The notes: generated by a model not told the origin, from the letters alone. 6,894 bases of DNA from Chloroflexota bacterium (GCA_003694775.1 RFJV01000366.1:1-6894), one strand, 5' to 3'. Positions 1 to 6,543 are shown, counted from the first letter of the stretch. Translations and numbers: made by a program.

Positions 1-995
1 AGCGCGGCCTCGATATTCCGCCGGGCCAGTCCGCCCTGGGCAAAGGTGTGGTTGACCACCGGTATAATCTGGGCAGCATCGTACCCCAACTGTTTAAAGA
101 CCCGCAGGGCATCGACCGCATCTTTCAGAGAGGCCAGTTCCGGGGCCATCACCAGCACAATATATTTGGACCGGTCCAGAACGTGCAGAACCGGGTCAAC
201 CAGCTGACTGCCGGCATCAACCACCAGATAGCTGTAGCGTTCCAGCAGACGGGGCCAGACCAGGTCGATGACGCCGGAGGTGACAAGTTCGGCCTCCACC
301 GGGGAGAGCGGGGCAGGAAGCAGTTCGATGCCCGACTCATGCTTGAGCATGAGATTGTTCATCGTGTCCGGGTCAACCGTGTCGCTGTCCCAGTCGGTCA
401 GGGCGGCCAGGGTGTTCTTGGGGCGGAGGTTCAGCATCAGGGCGCAGTGACCGTTTTTCAGGGCCATATCCATCAGGCCGACCTTTGTTTCCCACAAAGT
501 AGCCAGGGTAATCGCCAGGTTGACCGCCAGCGACGATGTACCCACGCCCCCCCGGAGGCTGAACACCGAAATAACGGTTGCCTGACGCGCCGGTTGGGGA
601 GCAGAGGGAGCCGCCTTGACCCGCGACAGCAGGGCATTGATGCGCAGTTCAAGTTCCGTCGGGTTGACCGGCTTGACGAGATAGTCGTCTGCGCCGGCCT
701 GGAAACCGGCGATTTTGTCTTCCATCTCGTCGTTGGCGGTCAAAATGATGATGGGCAGGTGCGACAGGCGAGAGTCGGCCCGGATTTTGCGGATGAGTTC
801 ATGCCCGCTCATTTCGGGCATCATCAAATCGCAGAGAATGAGGTCCGGCAGGGGGTCTACCGACCGAAGCCACTGCAGGGCTTCCAGGGGATTGTTTTTG
901 AGGGTTACCTTATGCCCCAGACGACGAAGCATCATTCCCATCATCTGGGAAATCATTTCGTCGTCATCAACCACCAGAACATGGGTTTGTGCCAT
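1..995 (-). CDS. cpaE: REC-CpaE fusion: receiver domain plus MinD/ParA-like Tad pilus ATPase (3' end cut by window edge)
   Basis: Partial gene; 331 residues are visible and the C-terminus lies beyond the left edge. Residues 1-125 are a response-regulator receiver domain with acidic pocket D10-D12, phospho-acceptor D56 (LCDLMMP), T86 and K108 (VKP), so phosphorylation looks possible. A short Ala/Pro linker follows, then from about 140 a SIMIBI ATPase domain of the CpaE type. Its P-loop reads FSLRGGVGTSS (145-155): the signature Lys is Arg148 and the Walker A Lys is Thr153, as in many CpaE proteins. The Walker B-like strand has D176, and YLVVDAG (256-262) is the second conserved strand. CpaE proteins help place or assemble Tad/Flp pili at the cytoplasmic face of the inner membrane. 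The ATG at 995 follows GAGGGA with a 5-base gap. The gene lies 140 bases downstream of the sigma factor gene, same strand, with no terminator seen, so cotranscription is plausible. A generic REC-ParA regulator is the alternative. Confidence 0.9.
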   Translation of the reverse strand, partial: MAQTHVLVVDDDEMISQMMGMMLRRLGHKVTLKNNPLEALQWLRSVDPLPDLILCDLMMPEMSGHELIRKIRADSRLSHLPIIILTANDEMEDKIAGFQAGADDYLVKPVNPTELELRINALLSRVKAAPSAPQPARQATVISVFSLRGGVGTSSLAVNLAITLATLWETKVGLMDMALKNGHCALMLNLRPKNTLAALTDWDSDTVDPDTMNNLMLKHESGIELLPAPLSPVEAELVTSGVIDLVWPRLLERYSYLVVDAGSQLVDPVLHVLDRSKYIVLVMAPELASLKDAVDALRVFKQLGYDAAQIIPVVNHTFAQGGLARRNIEAA

Positions 996-1000
996 TCTGT

Positions 1001-1006
1001 TCCCTC
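1001..1006 (-). promoter_or_regulatory. Ribosome binding site of the cpaE-like gene
   Basis: The minus strand reads GAGGGA followed by five bases (ACAGA) and then the ATG at 995. This good Shine-Dalgarno match supports that start, and the encoded protein begins directly with the first beta strand of the receiver domain. Confidence 0.7.
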
Positions 1007-1057
1007 ACACAAACAATTTTTTACGGCGCAGTACGGTTGTAAACGGGGTCGCTTTTC

Positions 1058-1090
1058 CTGGCAGGGGCCAGAATCCTTTCCGCATTCTGG
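1058..1090. other. Two mutually exclusive small hairpins in the sigma-cpaE gap
   Basis: CCAGAAT (1068-1074) and ATTCTGG (1084-1090) form a perfect 7-bp stem with a 9-base loop. The same CCAG can instead close a 5-bp stem with CTGGC (1058-1062) against GCCAG (1067-1071). Neither hairpin is followed by a T-run on either strand, so neither looks like an intrinsic terminator. They could be an attenuating or RNA-processing structure between the two genes, or chance. The rest of 996-1135 shows no recognisable gene. Confidence 0.35.
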
Positions 1091-1135
1091 AGCACAATTG
1101 CCCGTTATTCTGCTGTTACTGTACAGACTCCGTCC

Positions 1136-1975
1136 CTACACACCAACTACCGCCGCAGACGGGTAGTGCTTTGCGATATGCGCCTTCTGTCCCGTGTGCC
1201 GGGCAGCGCGTTTCTCAGACAGTCCTAACAGGGCACGCAGGGTGAGAATGGCCCTGGCATGAAGCTGGCTGACACGCGACTCGGAAACCTCCATCACATG
1301 GCCGATTTCCTTCATCGTCAGCCCTTCGTTGTAATACAGCGAAAGAAGCAACTGCTCCCGCTCCGGCAAGTGCTGAAGGGCCTCCAGTAAGCGGGTTCGC
1401 AGTTCGTCATTTTCTAATTTTTGGGCCGGGCGCAGAAGAGAGTCGTCTTCCAGTGCTTCGTAAAAGGGGGTGTCGGTGCCGTCATCGTAGCTGATGGTCT
1501 GGTCCAGGGAAATGAAGGTGATGTTTGCCTGTTGAAGCCAGTGCCGGTACTGTTTCTCGGTGATTCCCAAATAGGCCGCGATTTCCATATCGGAGGGCGC
1601 CCGGCCCAGGGTTTGATACAGGCGGTTGATGGCCTGTTCTACCTGCCGTCTCATCCGGTACACCGACCGGGGTTTTAAGTCCATCGTCCTCAGGGCGTCG
1701 ATAATATGCCCGCGGATACGGGGGATGGCGAAGGAGGAAAATTTTACTCCGTAATCGGGGTTGTACCGGTCTACCGCCTCTATCAAGCCTATCACCCCGT
1801 ATCCAATCAGGTCTCCAGACTGCAGGCTGGGCGGCAGAACAACCGACAGCCGTCCAACCACGTACTGAACCAGATTAGCATAATGCAAAATCAGTTCCTC
1901 ACGGGCACTTTTATCGCCCGCTTTGGTATATCTCTGCCAGAGCTGGTTGAGATTTTCTTCCGACCGGTGTTCCAT
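1136..1975 (-). CDS. FliA/WhiG-family RNA polymerase sigma factor
   Basis: A 279-residue sigma-70-superfamily protein (from the ATG) with the region 2, 3 and 4 layout of the FliA/WhiG (sigma-28) group. Region 2 has DLIGYGVIGLIEAVDRYNP (55-73) and FSSFAIPRIRGHIIDALR (79-96), followed by LKPRSV, very close to the group's FASFAIPRIRG...RS signature. Region 3 spans about 107-157. Region 4 (about 195-250) has LPEREQLLLSLYYNEGLT and the helix-turn-helix MKEIGHVMEVSESRVSQLH. A Lys/Arg/His-rich tail of about 28 residues follows region 4. The protein would direct RNA polymerase to sigma-28-type promoters; no flagellar gene is visible, so pilus or development genes are possible targets. Start: the frame also has TTG at 1978 directly before ATG at 1975. 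AGGA (1984-1987) lies 8 bases from the ATG and 5 from the TTG, and the ATG is preferred. It ends with TAG. The next gene downstream is cpaE-like. Confidence 0.93.
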   Translation of the reverse strand: MEHRSEENLNQLWQRYTKAGDKSAREELILHYANLVQYVVGRLSVVLPPSLQSGDLIGYGVIGLIEAVDRYNPDYGVKFSSFAIPRIRGHIIDALRTMDLKPRSVYRMRRQVEQAINRLYQTLGRAPSDMEIAAYLGITEKQYRHWLQQANITFISLDQTISYDDGTDTPFYEALEDDSLLRPAQKLENDELRTRLLEALQHLPEREQLLLSLYYNEGLTMKEIGHVMEVSESRVSQLHARAILTLRALLGLSEKRAARHTGQKAHIAKHYPSAAVVGV

Positions 1976-2007
1976 CAATCGTATCCTGGTTAATGAGGTT
2001 TCGTACC

Positions 2008-2027
2008 AGCCGGCCTCACTGCCGGCT
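2008..2027. repeat. 7-bp perfect inverted repeat in the sigma gene leader
   Basis: AGCCGGC (2008-2014) and GCCGGCT (2021-2027) pair around a six-base loop, about 30 bases before the sigma start codon and downstream of its predicted promoter. There is no T-run on either strand, so it is not a terminator. It could be a leader RNA hairpin or an operator; its function is unknown. Confidence 0.4.
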
Positions 2028-2080
2028 TGAACGAGCTGATTCCGGCAAAGATTTCTCTTTTCCCCTTTTCACCTGATACG

Positions 2081-2089
2081 ACTATACCA
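2081..2089 (-). promoter_or_regulatory. Predicted extended -10 promoter of the sigma factor gene
   Basis: The minus strand reads TGGTATAGT, an extended -10 (TGN plus TATAGT, 5/6 to TATAAT). The predicted transcription start is near 2074, about 100 bases before the ATG. No good -35 lies 17 bases upstream (CAGACT), which fits an extended -10 promoter or an activator-dependent one. A TTTACA lies 21 bases upstream, too far for normal spacing. If active, the sigma gene can be expressed independently of the kinase gene, whose stop codon is at 2157. Confidence 0.5.
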
Positions 2090-2128
2090 TATACCGCGCA
2101 AACAGTCTGTAAACAAACCGTGAAGCGC

Positions 2129-2146
2129 GCGTAAATTTTGCGTAAA
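2129..2146. repeat. Direct repeat GCGTAAA x2 with 11-bp period
   Basis: GCGTAAA occurs at 2129-2135 and 2140-2146, exactly one helical turn apart. The pair is centred about 63 bp upstream of the start site predicted for the sigma gene, a usual position for an activator that touches RNA polymerase. This is a candidate operator only; chance cannot be excluded for a 7-mer pair. Confidence 0.35.
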
Positions 2147-2156
2147 GATTGGGGAA

Positions 2157-5150
2157 CTACCGGTCCAGGATTTCCCGGACGGCCAGGAGGAGTTCAGAGG
2201 CGGTAAACGGCTTGGGCAGAAAACCGGTTTCGCCTTCTGCCAGCATATCGCGCAGATGGAGGTGTTTTTCTGTGTAGCCAGAGGTAAAAAGGATGCGCAC
2301 CTGGGGATACAGCGTCCGAAGCTGGTGGGCCAGGGACTCTCCGCTCAGCCGGGGCATCACCGTGTCGGTGAGGAGGAGGTGGATGGGGCCGGGATTTTTG
2401 CGGGCGATTTCCAGGGCTTCGTCGCCGTTGGAGGCCGCCAGCACCCGGTAGCCCTGCCGGCTCAGCACCCGGCCGGCCAGGGCCCGCACTGCGGCATCGT
2501 CTTCGGCCAGCAGAATGGTTTCCGAGCCTCCCGGCAGAGCTTCTGCTTTGACCGGGCGAGCCGGCGTGGATGCTTCTGCGGGTAGCGGCTCCTGAAGCTC
2601 CAGCCGCGGCAGGTAAATGGTAAACCGGCTTCCCTGCCCCAGCCGGCTCTCCACCTGGATACTGCCGCCGTTCTGCCTGACAATCCCGAAAACGGTGGAA
2701 AGCCCCAACCCCGTTCCCTTTTCCGGGGCTTTGGTGGTAAAGAACGGCTCAAAAATCCGGGCCGCGGTCTGGTCGTCCATGCCGATGCCGGTGTCTTCCA
2801 CGCTCAGGGTCACGTAATCGCCCGGCTTCAGGCCCAGCCGTTCGGCCTCCGGCGGGGAGACCGTCCGGTTTTCGGTGCGGAGGGTCAGCTTTCCGCCGTC
2901 GGGCATGGCATCGTGGGCATTGACCACCAGGTTGACGATGGCATGTTCAAGCTGGTGCGGGTCTACCTGAACCGGCCAGAGGGCATCAGACAGATGGACA
3001 TCCATCTGGATATGCTCGCCGATGATGCGCCTGAGCATGCCGGTCATATCCAGCACCAGCCGGTTCAGGCTGACCAGCCGGGGTTCCGCTTCCTGCTTCC
3101 GGCTGAAGGTCAGAAGCTGGCGCACCAGGCTGGAGGCCCGGTTGACGGTAGCCAGAATGCTGTTGACCAGCCCGTGCAGGCCGGTTTCGTGGGTGGGAAT
3201 TTCCTGCTGAAGAAGCTCCGCAAAGCCGTTGATGGCCGTCAGCAGGTTGTTGAAATCGTGGGCAATACCCCCGGCCAGCAGGCCGATGGCTTCCATTTTC
3301 TGGGCCTGCCGGTACTGTGCCTCCAGGAGCAGGGCCTCGGTCACATCCCGCGCCGCGATGACGTAGTTGACAATTTTCCCCTGCCGGTCCCAGACCGGGC
3401 TGATGGTGGTTTCTTCGATGTACTGCTTGCCGTCCTTGCGCCGGTTCTTCAACCGGCCATGCCAGACCTGCCCGCCGCGGATAATCTCTTCGATGTTTGC
3501 CGCGGGTTCGGTGGTGGGGTACGGCTGGCTCTGGAGCAGGTCGGCGGGTTTGTGTCCCGCGGCCTCGGCCAGACTGTAGCCGGTGACACGCTCAAAAGCC
3601 GGGTTGACGTATTCAATGCGGCCCGCGCTGTCGAGAATGGCAACAATTTCCGCGGTCTGTTCAATGGCCGTGGTCAGCCGGAGACGGGTTTGCAGAAGAC
3701 GAATGCGGGACAGCGCGCCGGCCACCTGGTGGGCTATCTGCCGGGCCAGCTCAACCTCATCCCCGGCCAGAGAGAGGGCCGGGGTGTGCAGAAGCAGATA
3801 CCCTGCCGGTTTGTCTTCAACCGGCAACGGCAGAACCAGCAGACTCCCCTGCTCCTGCCCAAACAGGGCCTGCACCAACGTTTGTGCCGGTGTACCGGCC
3901 TGGATATTCGGAACCAGAACCGGCTCATTTTCGCCCGGCAGGAGGTGCTCCGCCAGGGGCACGTCGGGCCGGACAGCATCCGCGGAGACAGCGGTTATGC
4001 CGCGGCGGTCGGCGCGGGCCAGCAGGGCCAGCACATTCGCCGCGGGGATAGCGGCAGACAGCTCGCGCACCACCACCCCCAACAGCTCCTCCGGGGTCTG
4101 GGCCGAGGCCGAGGCGGCAATCACCCGGTTGAGCAAAGTCAGGTCCCGGTTGCGCCGGCGCAGGGTCTGCTCTATCTCTTTGCGTTCGGCGACCTCTTTT
4201 TTGAGTTCCTGGGCATAAATTTTGGCCTGCTGGTAGGCCACACTCAGTTGGGTCAGGCTGTCGCGCAGGGCGGCCTCGGCCCGCTGGCGTTCGGCCAGTT
4301 CCTGGGTGGCCTGCTCATAAAGGCGGGCATTCTCCAGGGCGATGGCCGCGGCATTAGCCAGAGGCAGGAGCCGGGCCAGGTCGCGAGAAGAAAATGTTCC
4401 CGGCGTGGGGGAGTCAAGCCGGATAAGCCCCAGAACCCGCTCGTTGTGCGTAATAGGGGCCACAATGTGCGACCGCACCCAGGCGGTTTCCGGCTGAATC
4501 ACCCAGTCCGGTTCCTGGTGGGTGTCGGGGATAACCCTGGGGCGTCGCTCTCTCACCACGCCGGCATCCAGCGGAAAATCGGCCAGTTTTTGGGTCAGTT
4601 GGGCTATCAGCTCCTCACCGCCCTGTTCCCGGTAGCCGCGCCAGCTGGCAATGCGCAGGGTGTCGCCCTCCAGGAGCATAATGTGGGCGGTGCGGTACGG
4701 AACCAGCCGCTGGAGCTGGCGCAGGATTTCGTCCAGCACCTCCTGCAGGCTGATTTTGGAGGCCAGAGCCAGGGTAACTTCGCTCAGCGTTTCGGCCAGG
4801 AGACGCTGTTCATGCTCGGCAGAGAGCAAGGTGGCCGGGTCGTTGGGAACAGCACAGTCTAACAGCCGCAAAAACAGAGAGATTCGTTCCGGGGCAGGAC
4901 AAATGGTGGCTTCGTAAACCGCTTCTTGCGACCATTGAAGCAACAGCACCCGGCGGTGCGGGTCATCCCTGGCCTCCTCCAGAGAGGGGAGCAGTTGGCC
5001 GGCCACCGGCTGTGGAAGTACGGAAGCCAGACTCCGCCCACCCCCATCCTGCGGCGACAGGCGGAGCAGATGGGCCGCGGCAAAGTCAAGATAGGTGATG
5101 TTAAGTTGATGGTCAAGCTCAATAAAAGCGTTCGCCGGACATCGCGTCAT
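2157..5150 (-). CDS. Soluble hybrid sensor histidine kinase (PAS-like, GAF, coiled coil, GAF, PAS, HisKA, HATPase, REC)
   Basis: A 997-residue protein with no transmembrane segment or signal peptide, so a cytoplasmic sensor. In order: a weak PAS-like domain (about 5-98); GAF (about 115-275); Glu/Arg/Gln-rich coiled coil (about 275-340); a second, diverged GAF (about 350-485); PAS with PAC end (about 492-605, ending IAARDVTE); HisKA with H631 in the H-box [14 protein letters not shown]; HATPase with N-box N740/N744, DTGIG (786-790), FFTTK (803-807) and GTGLGL (812-817); and a C-terminal receiver with E883-D885, phospho-acceptor D929 (TDTVMP), T956 and K980. All catalytic residues are present. 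The HDFNN H-box is of the NtrB-like kind common in PAS hybrid kinases. Ligands cannot be read from sequence. The upstream neighbour is a response regulator on the same strand, a likely partner. No Hpt domain is visible for a full phosphorelay. The ATG at 5150 has weak ribosome-site support (AGGGA 11 bases away, AGG two bases away). Confidence 0.95.
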   Translation of the reverse strand: MTRCPANAFIELDHQLNITYLDFAAAHLLRLSPQDGGGRSLASVLPQPVAGQLLPSLEEARDDPHRRVLLLQWSQEAVYEATICPAPERISLFLRLLDCAVPNDPATLLSAEHEQRLLAETLSEVTLALASKISLQEVLDEILRQLQRLVPYRTAHIMLLEGDTLRIASWRGYREQGGEELIAQLTQKLADFPLDAGVVRERRPRVIPDTHQEPDWVIQPETAWVRSHIVAPITHNERVLGLIRLDSPTPGTFSSRDLARLLPLANAAAIALENARLYEQATQELAERQRAEAALRDSLTQLSVAYQQAKIYAQELKKEVAERKEIEQTLRRRNRDLTLLNRVIAASASAQTPEELLGVVVRELSAAIPAANVLALLARADRRGITAVSADAVRPDVPLAEHLLPGENEPVLVPNIQAGTPAQTLVQALFGQEQGSLLVLPLPVEDKPAGYLLLHTPALSLAGDEVELARQIAHQVAGALSRIRLLQTRLRLTTAIEQTAEIVAILDSAGRIEYVNPAFERVTGYSLAEAAGHKPADLLQSQPYPTTEPAANIEEIIRGGQVWHGRLKNRRKDGKQYIEETTISPVWDRQGKIVNYVIAARDVTEALLLEAQYRQAQKMEAIGLLAGGIAHDFNNLLTAINGFAELLQQEIPTHETGLHGLVNSILATVNRASSLVRQLLTFSRKQEAEPRLVSLNRLVLDMTGMLRRIIGEHIQMDVHLSDALWPVQVDPHQLEHAIVNLVVNAHDAMPDGGKLTLRTENRTVSPPEAERLGLKPGDYVTLSVEDTGIGMDDQTAARIFEPFFTTKAPEKGTGLGLSTVFGIVRQNGGSIQVESRLGQGSRFTIYLPRLELQEPLPAEASTPARPVKAEALPGGSETILLAEDDAAVRALAGRVLSRQGYRVLAASNGDEALEIARKNPGPIHLLLTDTVMPRLSGESLAHQLRTLYPQVRILFTSGYTEKHLHLRDMLAEGETGFLPKPFTASELLLAVREILDR

Positions 5151-5152
5151 TG

Positions 5153-5170
5153 CCTGAAACGTCCCTGAAA
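5153..5170. repeat. Direct repeat CCTGAAA x2 (11-bp period) at the kinase start codon
   Basis: CCTGAAA lies at 5153-5159 and 5164-5170; in the kinase mRNA this reads TTTCAGG twice just before the ATG. A shorter match, CCTGAA, lies at 5192-5197. Both near copies contain AGG or AGGG, the only ribosome-site-like sequence here, so a protein or RNA bound to the pair would cover the start region. It may also be chance. Confidence 0.3.
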
Positions 5171-5250
5171 TATGCTATCCCTGCTACTTAACCTGAAGAC
5201 ATTTTGAAACCAATACTTTTTACCTGACCTGTGCCCAACAAAACTATTGG

Positions 5251-5365
5251 GTAACTGTTCAGCACTCTGGCCGTCAATGCCCCTCACCCCACCCCCACCC
5301 GCCTTAACGGCGGGTGGGGGTGGGGTGAGGGGTGAGGGGCGAACAGCCCGCACCTGAACAGATAC
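5251..5365. mobile_element. 115-bp MITE-like element with IS66-type ends and imperfect 8-bp target duplication
   Basis: The ends are inverted repeats: GTAACTGTTCAG (5251-5262) and CTGAACAGATAC (5354-5365), 11 of 12 matching. Directly outside lie ACTATTGG (5243-5250) and CCTATTGG (5366-5373), an 8-bp direct repeat with one mismatch. IS66-family elements typically start GTAA and duplicate 8 bp, so the ends fit that family, but there is no transposase and the size is that of a MITE. Inside are a 24-bp perfect hairpin (5280-5332) and a small one (GGGC 5337-5340 with GCCC 5346-5349). It sits in the predicted 5' leader of the kinase gene and adds about 123 bases to it. It would need a transposase in trans. 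The family assignment rests on end sequence and duplication length only. Confidence 0.6.
5280..5332. repeat. Perfect 24-bp GC-rich hairpin with G-quadruplex-capable arms
   Basis: Left arm 5280-5303 and right arm 5309-5332 are perfect reverse complements around a five-base loop (TTAAC). The right arm contains G-runs of 3, 5, 4 and 4 separated by 1-3 bases, and the complement of the left arm has the same runs on the minus strand. The G-run pattern continues to 5339 as a further GGGGTGAGGGG unit, so the 5' end of the left arm can also pair in a slipped register (5279-5290 with 5329-5340). No U-run follows on either strand, so this is not a standard terminator. CCCTCACCCC-type repeats of this kind are familiar between genes in Chloroflexota. 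Confidence 0.85.
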
Positions 5366-5405
5366 CCTATTGGTTTCATTGTAACTTCAGTTTAGCTACC
5401 TTGTT

Positions 5406-5414
5406 ATTATACCA
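5406..5414 (-). promoter_or_regulatory. Predicted extended -10 promoter of the kinase gene
   Basis: The minus strand reads TGGTATAAT, a perfect extended -10. The hexamer 17 bases upstream (TAGTCG) matches the -35 consensus at only 3/6. The predicted start is near 5399, giving a leader of about 249 bases that includes the whole MITE-like element. The site begins about 40 bases past the stop codon of the upstream regulator, so the kinase can be transcribed separately from it. Confidence 0.55.
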
Positions 5415-5451
5415 GCAGATATATTTTTCGACTACCGGGAAATATAGGCTA

Positions 5452-6507
5452 TCAGCGGACGAGGTCATCAATCACCTGGCGCAGAACATCGGCGTCCAGG
5501 TCTTTTTTGTCCAGGAAGGCTACTGCGCCGGCTTCCAGGCCGGAGCGGTGAAATTCGCGGTCCGGGTAGGCGCTGATGAGGACTACACGGGTGGCAGGTG
5601 ATACACTTTTTATGCGGCGAGTGCAGTGGATACCGCTTTCGTCGCCCAGCACCACATCCACCAGGGCCAGCCGGGGCGAAATCCGGCGGGCCGTTTCGAC
5701 GGCCAGGGCGATGTTGGCCGCTTCAAAAAGAACGGCATTGGGGCAGACTTTGCCGACCATCCTCTGCAGTTGTTTCCGGTAGCGCTGGTTATCGTCGACC
5801 ACCAGCACGGTGACCTGGTTCTGCAGGCGGGCCGGCTCCGGAAGCGGTTGGGGGTCTGGCGAGACCGTTTGCCCGTGGACGGCCAGAATTTCGGGGTGCT
5901 GGCTGGCATAACGCACCGCTTCCAGCCGGCTCTGGACGTTCAATTGGCGGTACAGGCGGGTCAGGTGATTTTCCACGGTCTTGACGCTCAGGCTCATCTG
6001 CCGGGCAATGGACTGGTTATCGTATCCTTCCAGCAGGAGGCGCAAAATTTCCCGCTGGCGGGGGGTCAGCGGAGAAAGGGGCGCGGCGGGCTGGCCGCCG
6101 ATGAGCTTGCTCACCAGCCGGCTGGAAATCCACCGCTCGCCGCTCAAAATACGCTGAACGGCCAGCTTCAGGTCGCTGAGGGGCTGGTCTTTGAGATGGT
6201 AGCCGTGTACGCCCGCGGCCAGCAGTCCCTGAACGTACACATCATCATCATAGGCACTGATGACCAGAATTTTCATGGCCGGATAATCGGCCCGGATGCG
6301 CGGAATGGTGGTCAGCGGGTCAAAGGCCGGCATGGCCACGTCAATCAACAGCATATCCGGCTGGAGACGGGCCAGGGCCGCCAGCAGGTCGGTGCCGTTG
6401 CCTACCTCGCCGACCACTTCCAGCCGCTCCAGGTCGTTCAGCGCCTTGCCGATACCGGCCCGGACTACCGCGTGGTCGTCTGCCAGCAACACTCTCACAG
6501 GATTCAT
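5452..6507 (-). CDS. Response regulator with REC - LuxR/NarL HTH - REC architecture
   Basis: A 351-residue regulator. REC1 (about 4-122) has D10/D11, phospho-acceptor D56 (LLIDVAMP), S84 and K106. A GerE/LuxR-type helix-turn-helix follows (about 145-205: LTPRQREILRLLLEGYDNQ, then the recognition helix around SVKTVENHLTRLYRQL). After a Pro-rich linker (about 213-228) comes a complete second receiver (about 231-348) with D238/D239, D284 (LVDVVLG), S312 and K334; its lysine is followed by Lys rather than the usual Pro. Standard NarL/FixJ regulators are about 210 residues and end after the HTH, so the C-terminal REC is an addition. It is expected to bind DNA as a dimer under control of two phosphorylation sites. 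The ATG at 6507 is right for REC1, whose first strand starts at residue 4. No separate ribosome site is seen; the promoter abuts the ATG. It ends in TGA. The kinase gene is 301 bases downstream. Confidence 0.95.
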   Translation of the reverse strand: MNPVRVLLADDHAVVRAGIGKALNDLERLEVVGEVGNGTDLLAALARLQPDMLLIDVAMPAFDPLTTIPRIRADYPAMKILVISAYDDDVYVQGLLAAGVHGYHLKDQPLSDLKLAVQRILSGERWISSRLVSKLIGGQPAAPLSPLTPRQREILRLLLEGYDNQSIARQMSLSVKTVENHLTRLYRQLNVQSRLEAVRYASQHPEILAVHGQTVSPDPQPLPEPARLQNQVTVLVVDDNQRYRKQLQRMVGKVCPNAVLFEAANIALAVETARRISPRLALVDVVLGDESGIHCTRRIKSVSPATRVVLISAYPDREFHRSGLEAGAVAFLDKKDLDADVLRQVIDDLVR

Positions 6508-6514
6508 GCCCCCG

Positions 6515-6543
6515 ATTATACCATTTTTACGGCAGACTGCCTA
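6515..6543 (-). promoter_or_regulatory. Predicted strong promoter of the REC-HTH-REC gene, giving a leaderless mRNA
   Basis: On the minus strand: -35 TAGGCA (6538-6543, 4/6), a 17-base spacer ending in TGG, and -10 TATAAT (6515-6520, 6/6), so TGGTATAAT is an extended -10. Only seven bases (CGGGGGC) separate the -10 from the ATG at 6507, putting the transcription start on or within a base or two of the start codon. This is the best promoter match in the window. Confidence 0.7.

Noticed and set aside
1024..1036. Sigma-28-like -10 (GCCGTAAA on the minus strand) upstream of the cpaE-like gene
   Set aside because: It matches only 6 of 8 bases of GCCGATAA and has no TAAA 15 bases upstream. CCCGATAG near 6606 on the plus strand fails for the same reason, so autoregulation by the sigma factor is not supported.
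48..1166. 372-codon plus-strand frame opposite the cpaE-like gene
   Set aside because: The minus strand encodes a well-conserved REC-CpaE protein with a good ribosome site; the plus-strand translation resembles no family and runs into the sigma gene.
1976..1978. TTG at 1978 as the sigma factor start
   Set aside because: It is directly followed by an in-frame ATG at 1975 that is well placed behind AGGA, so the ATG is the more likely start.
2913..4862. 649-codon open frame on the plus strand opposite the kinase gene
   Set aside because: It is a shadow of the GC-rich kinase gene: low-complexity Gly/Gln/Arg-rich translation, no domain, and a clear full-length kinase on the other strand.
5249..5277. 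Outward promoter at the MITE end (TTGACG at 5272-5277, minus strand) driving the kinase gene
   Set aside because: The -35 is good, but the hexamer 17 bases downstream (TTACCC) does not resemble a -10.
5280..5340. Hairpin as an intrinsic terminator of the regulator transcript
   Set aside because: The stem is ideal but no T-run follows on either strand, and it is better explained as the core of the MITE-like element.
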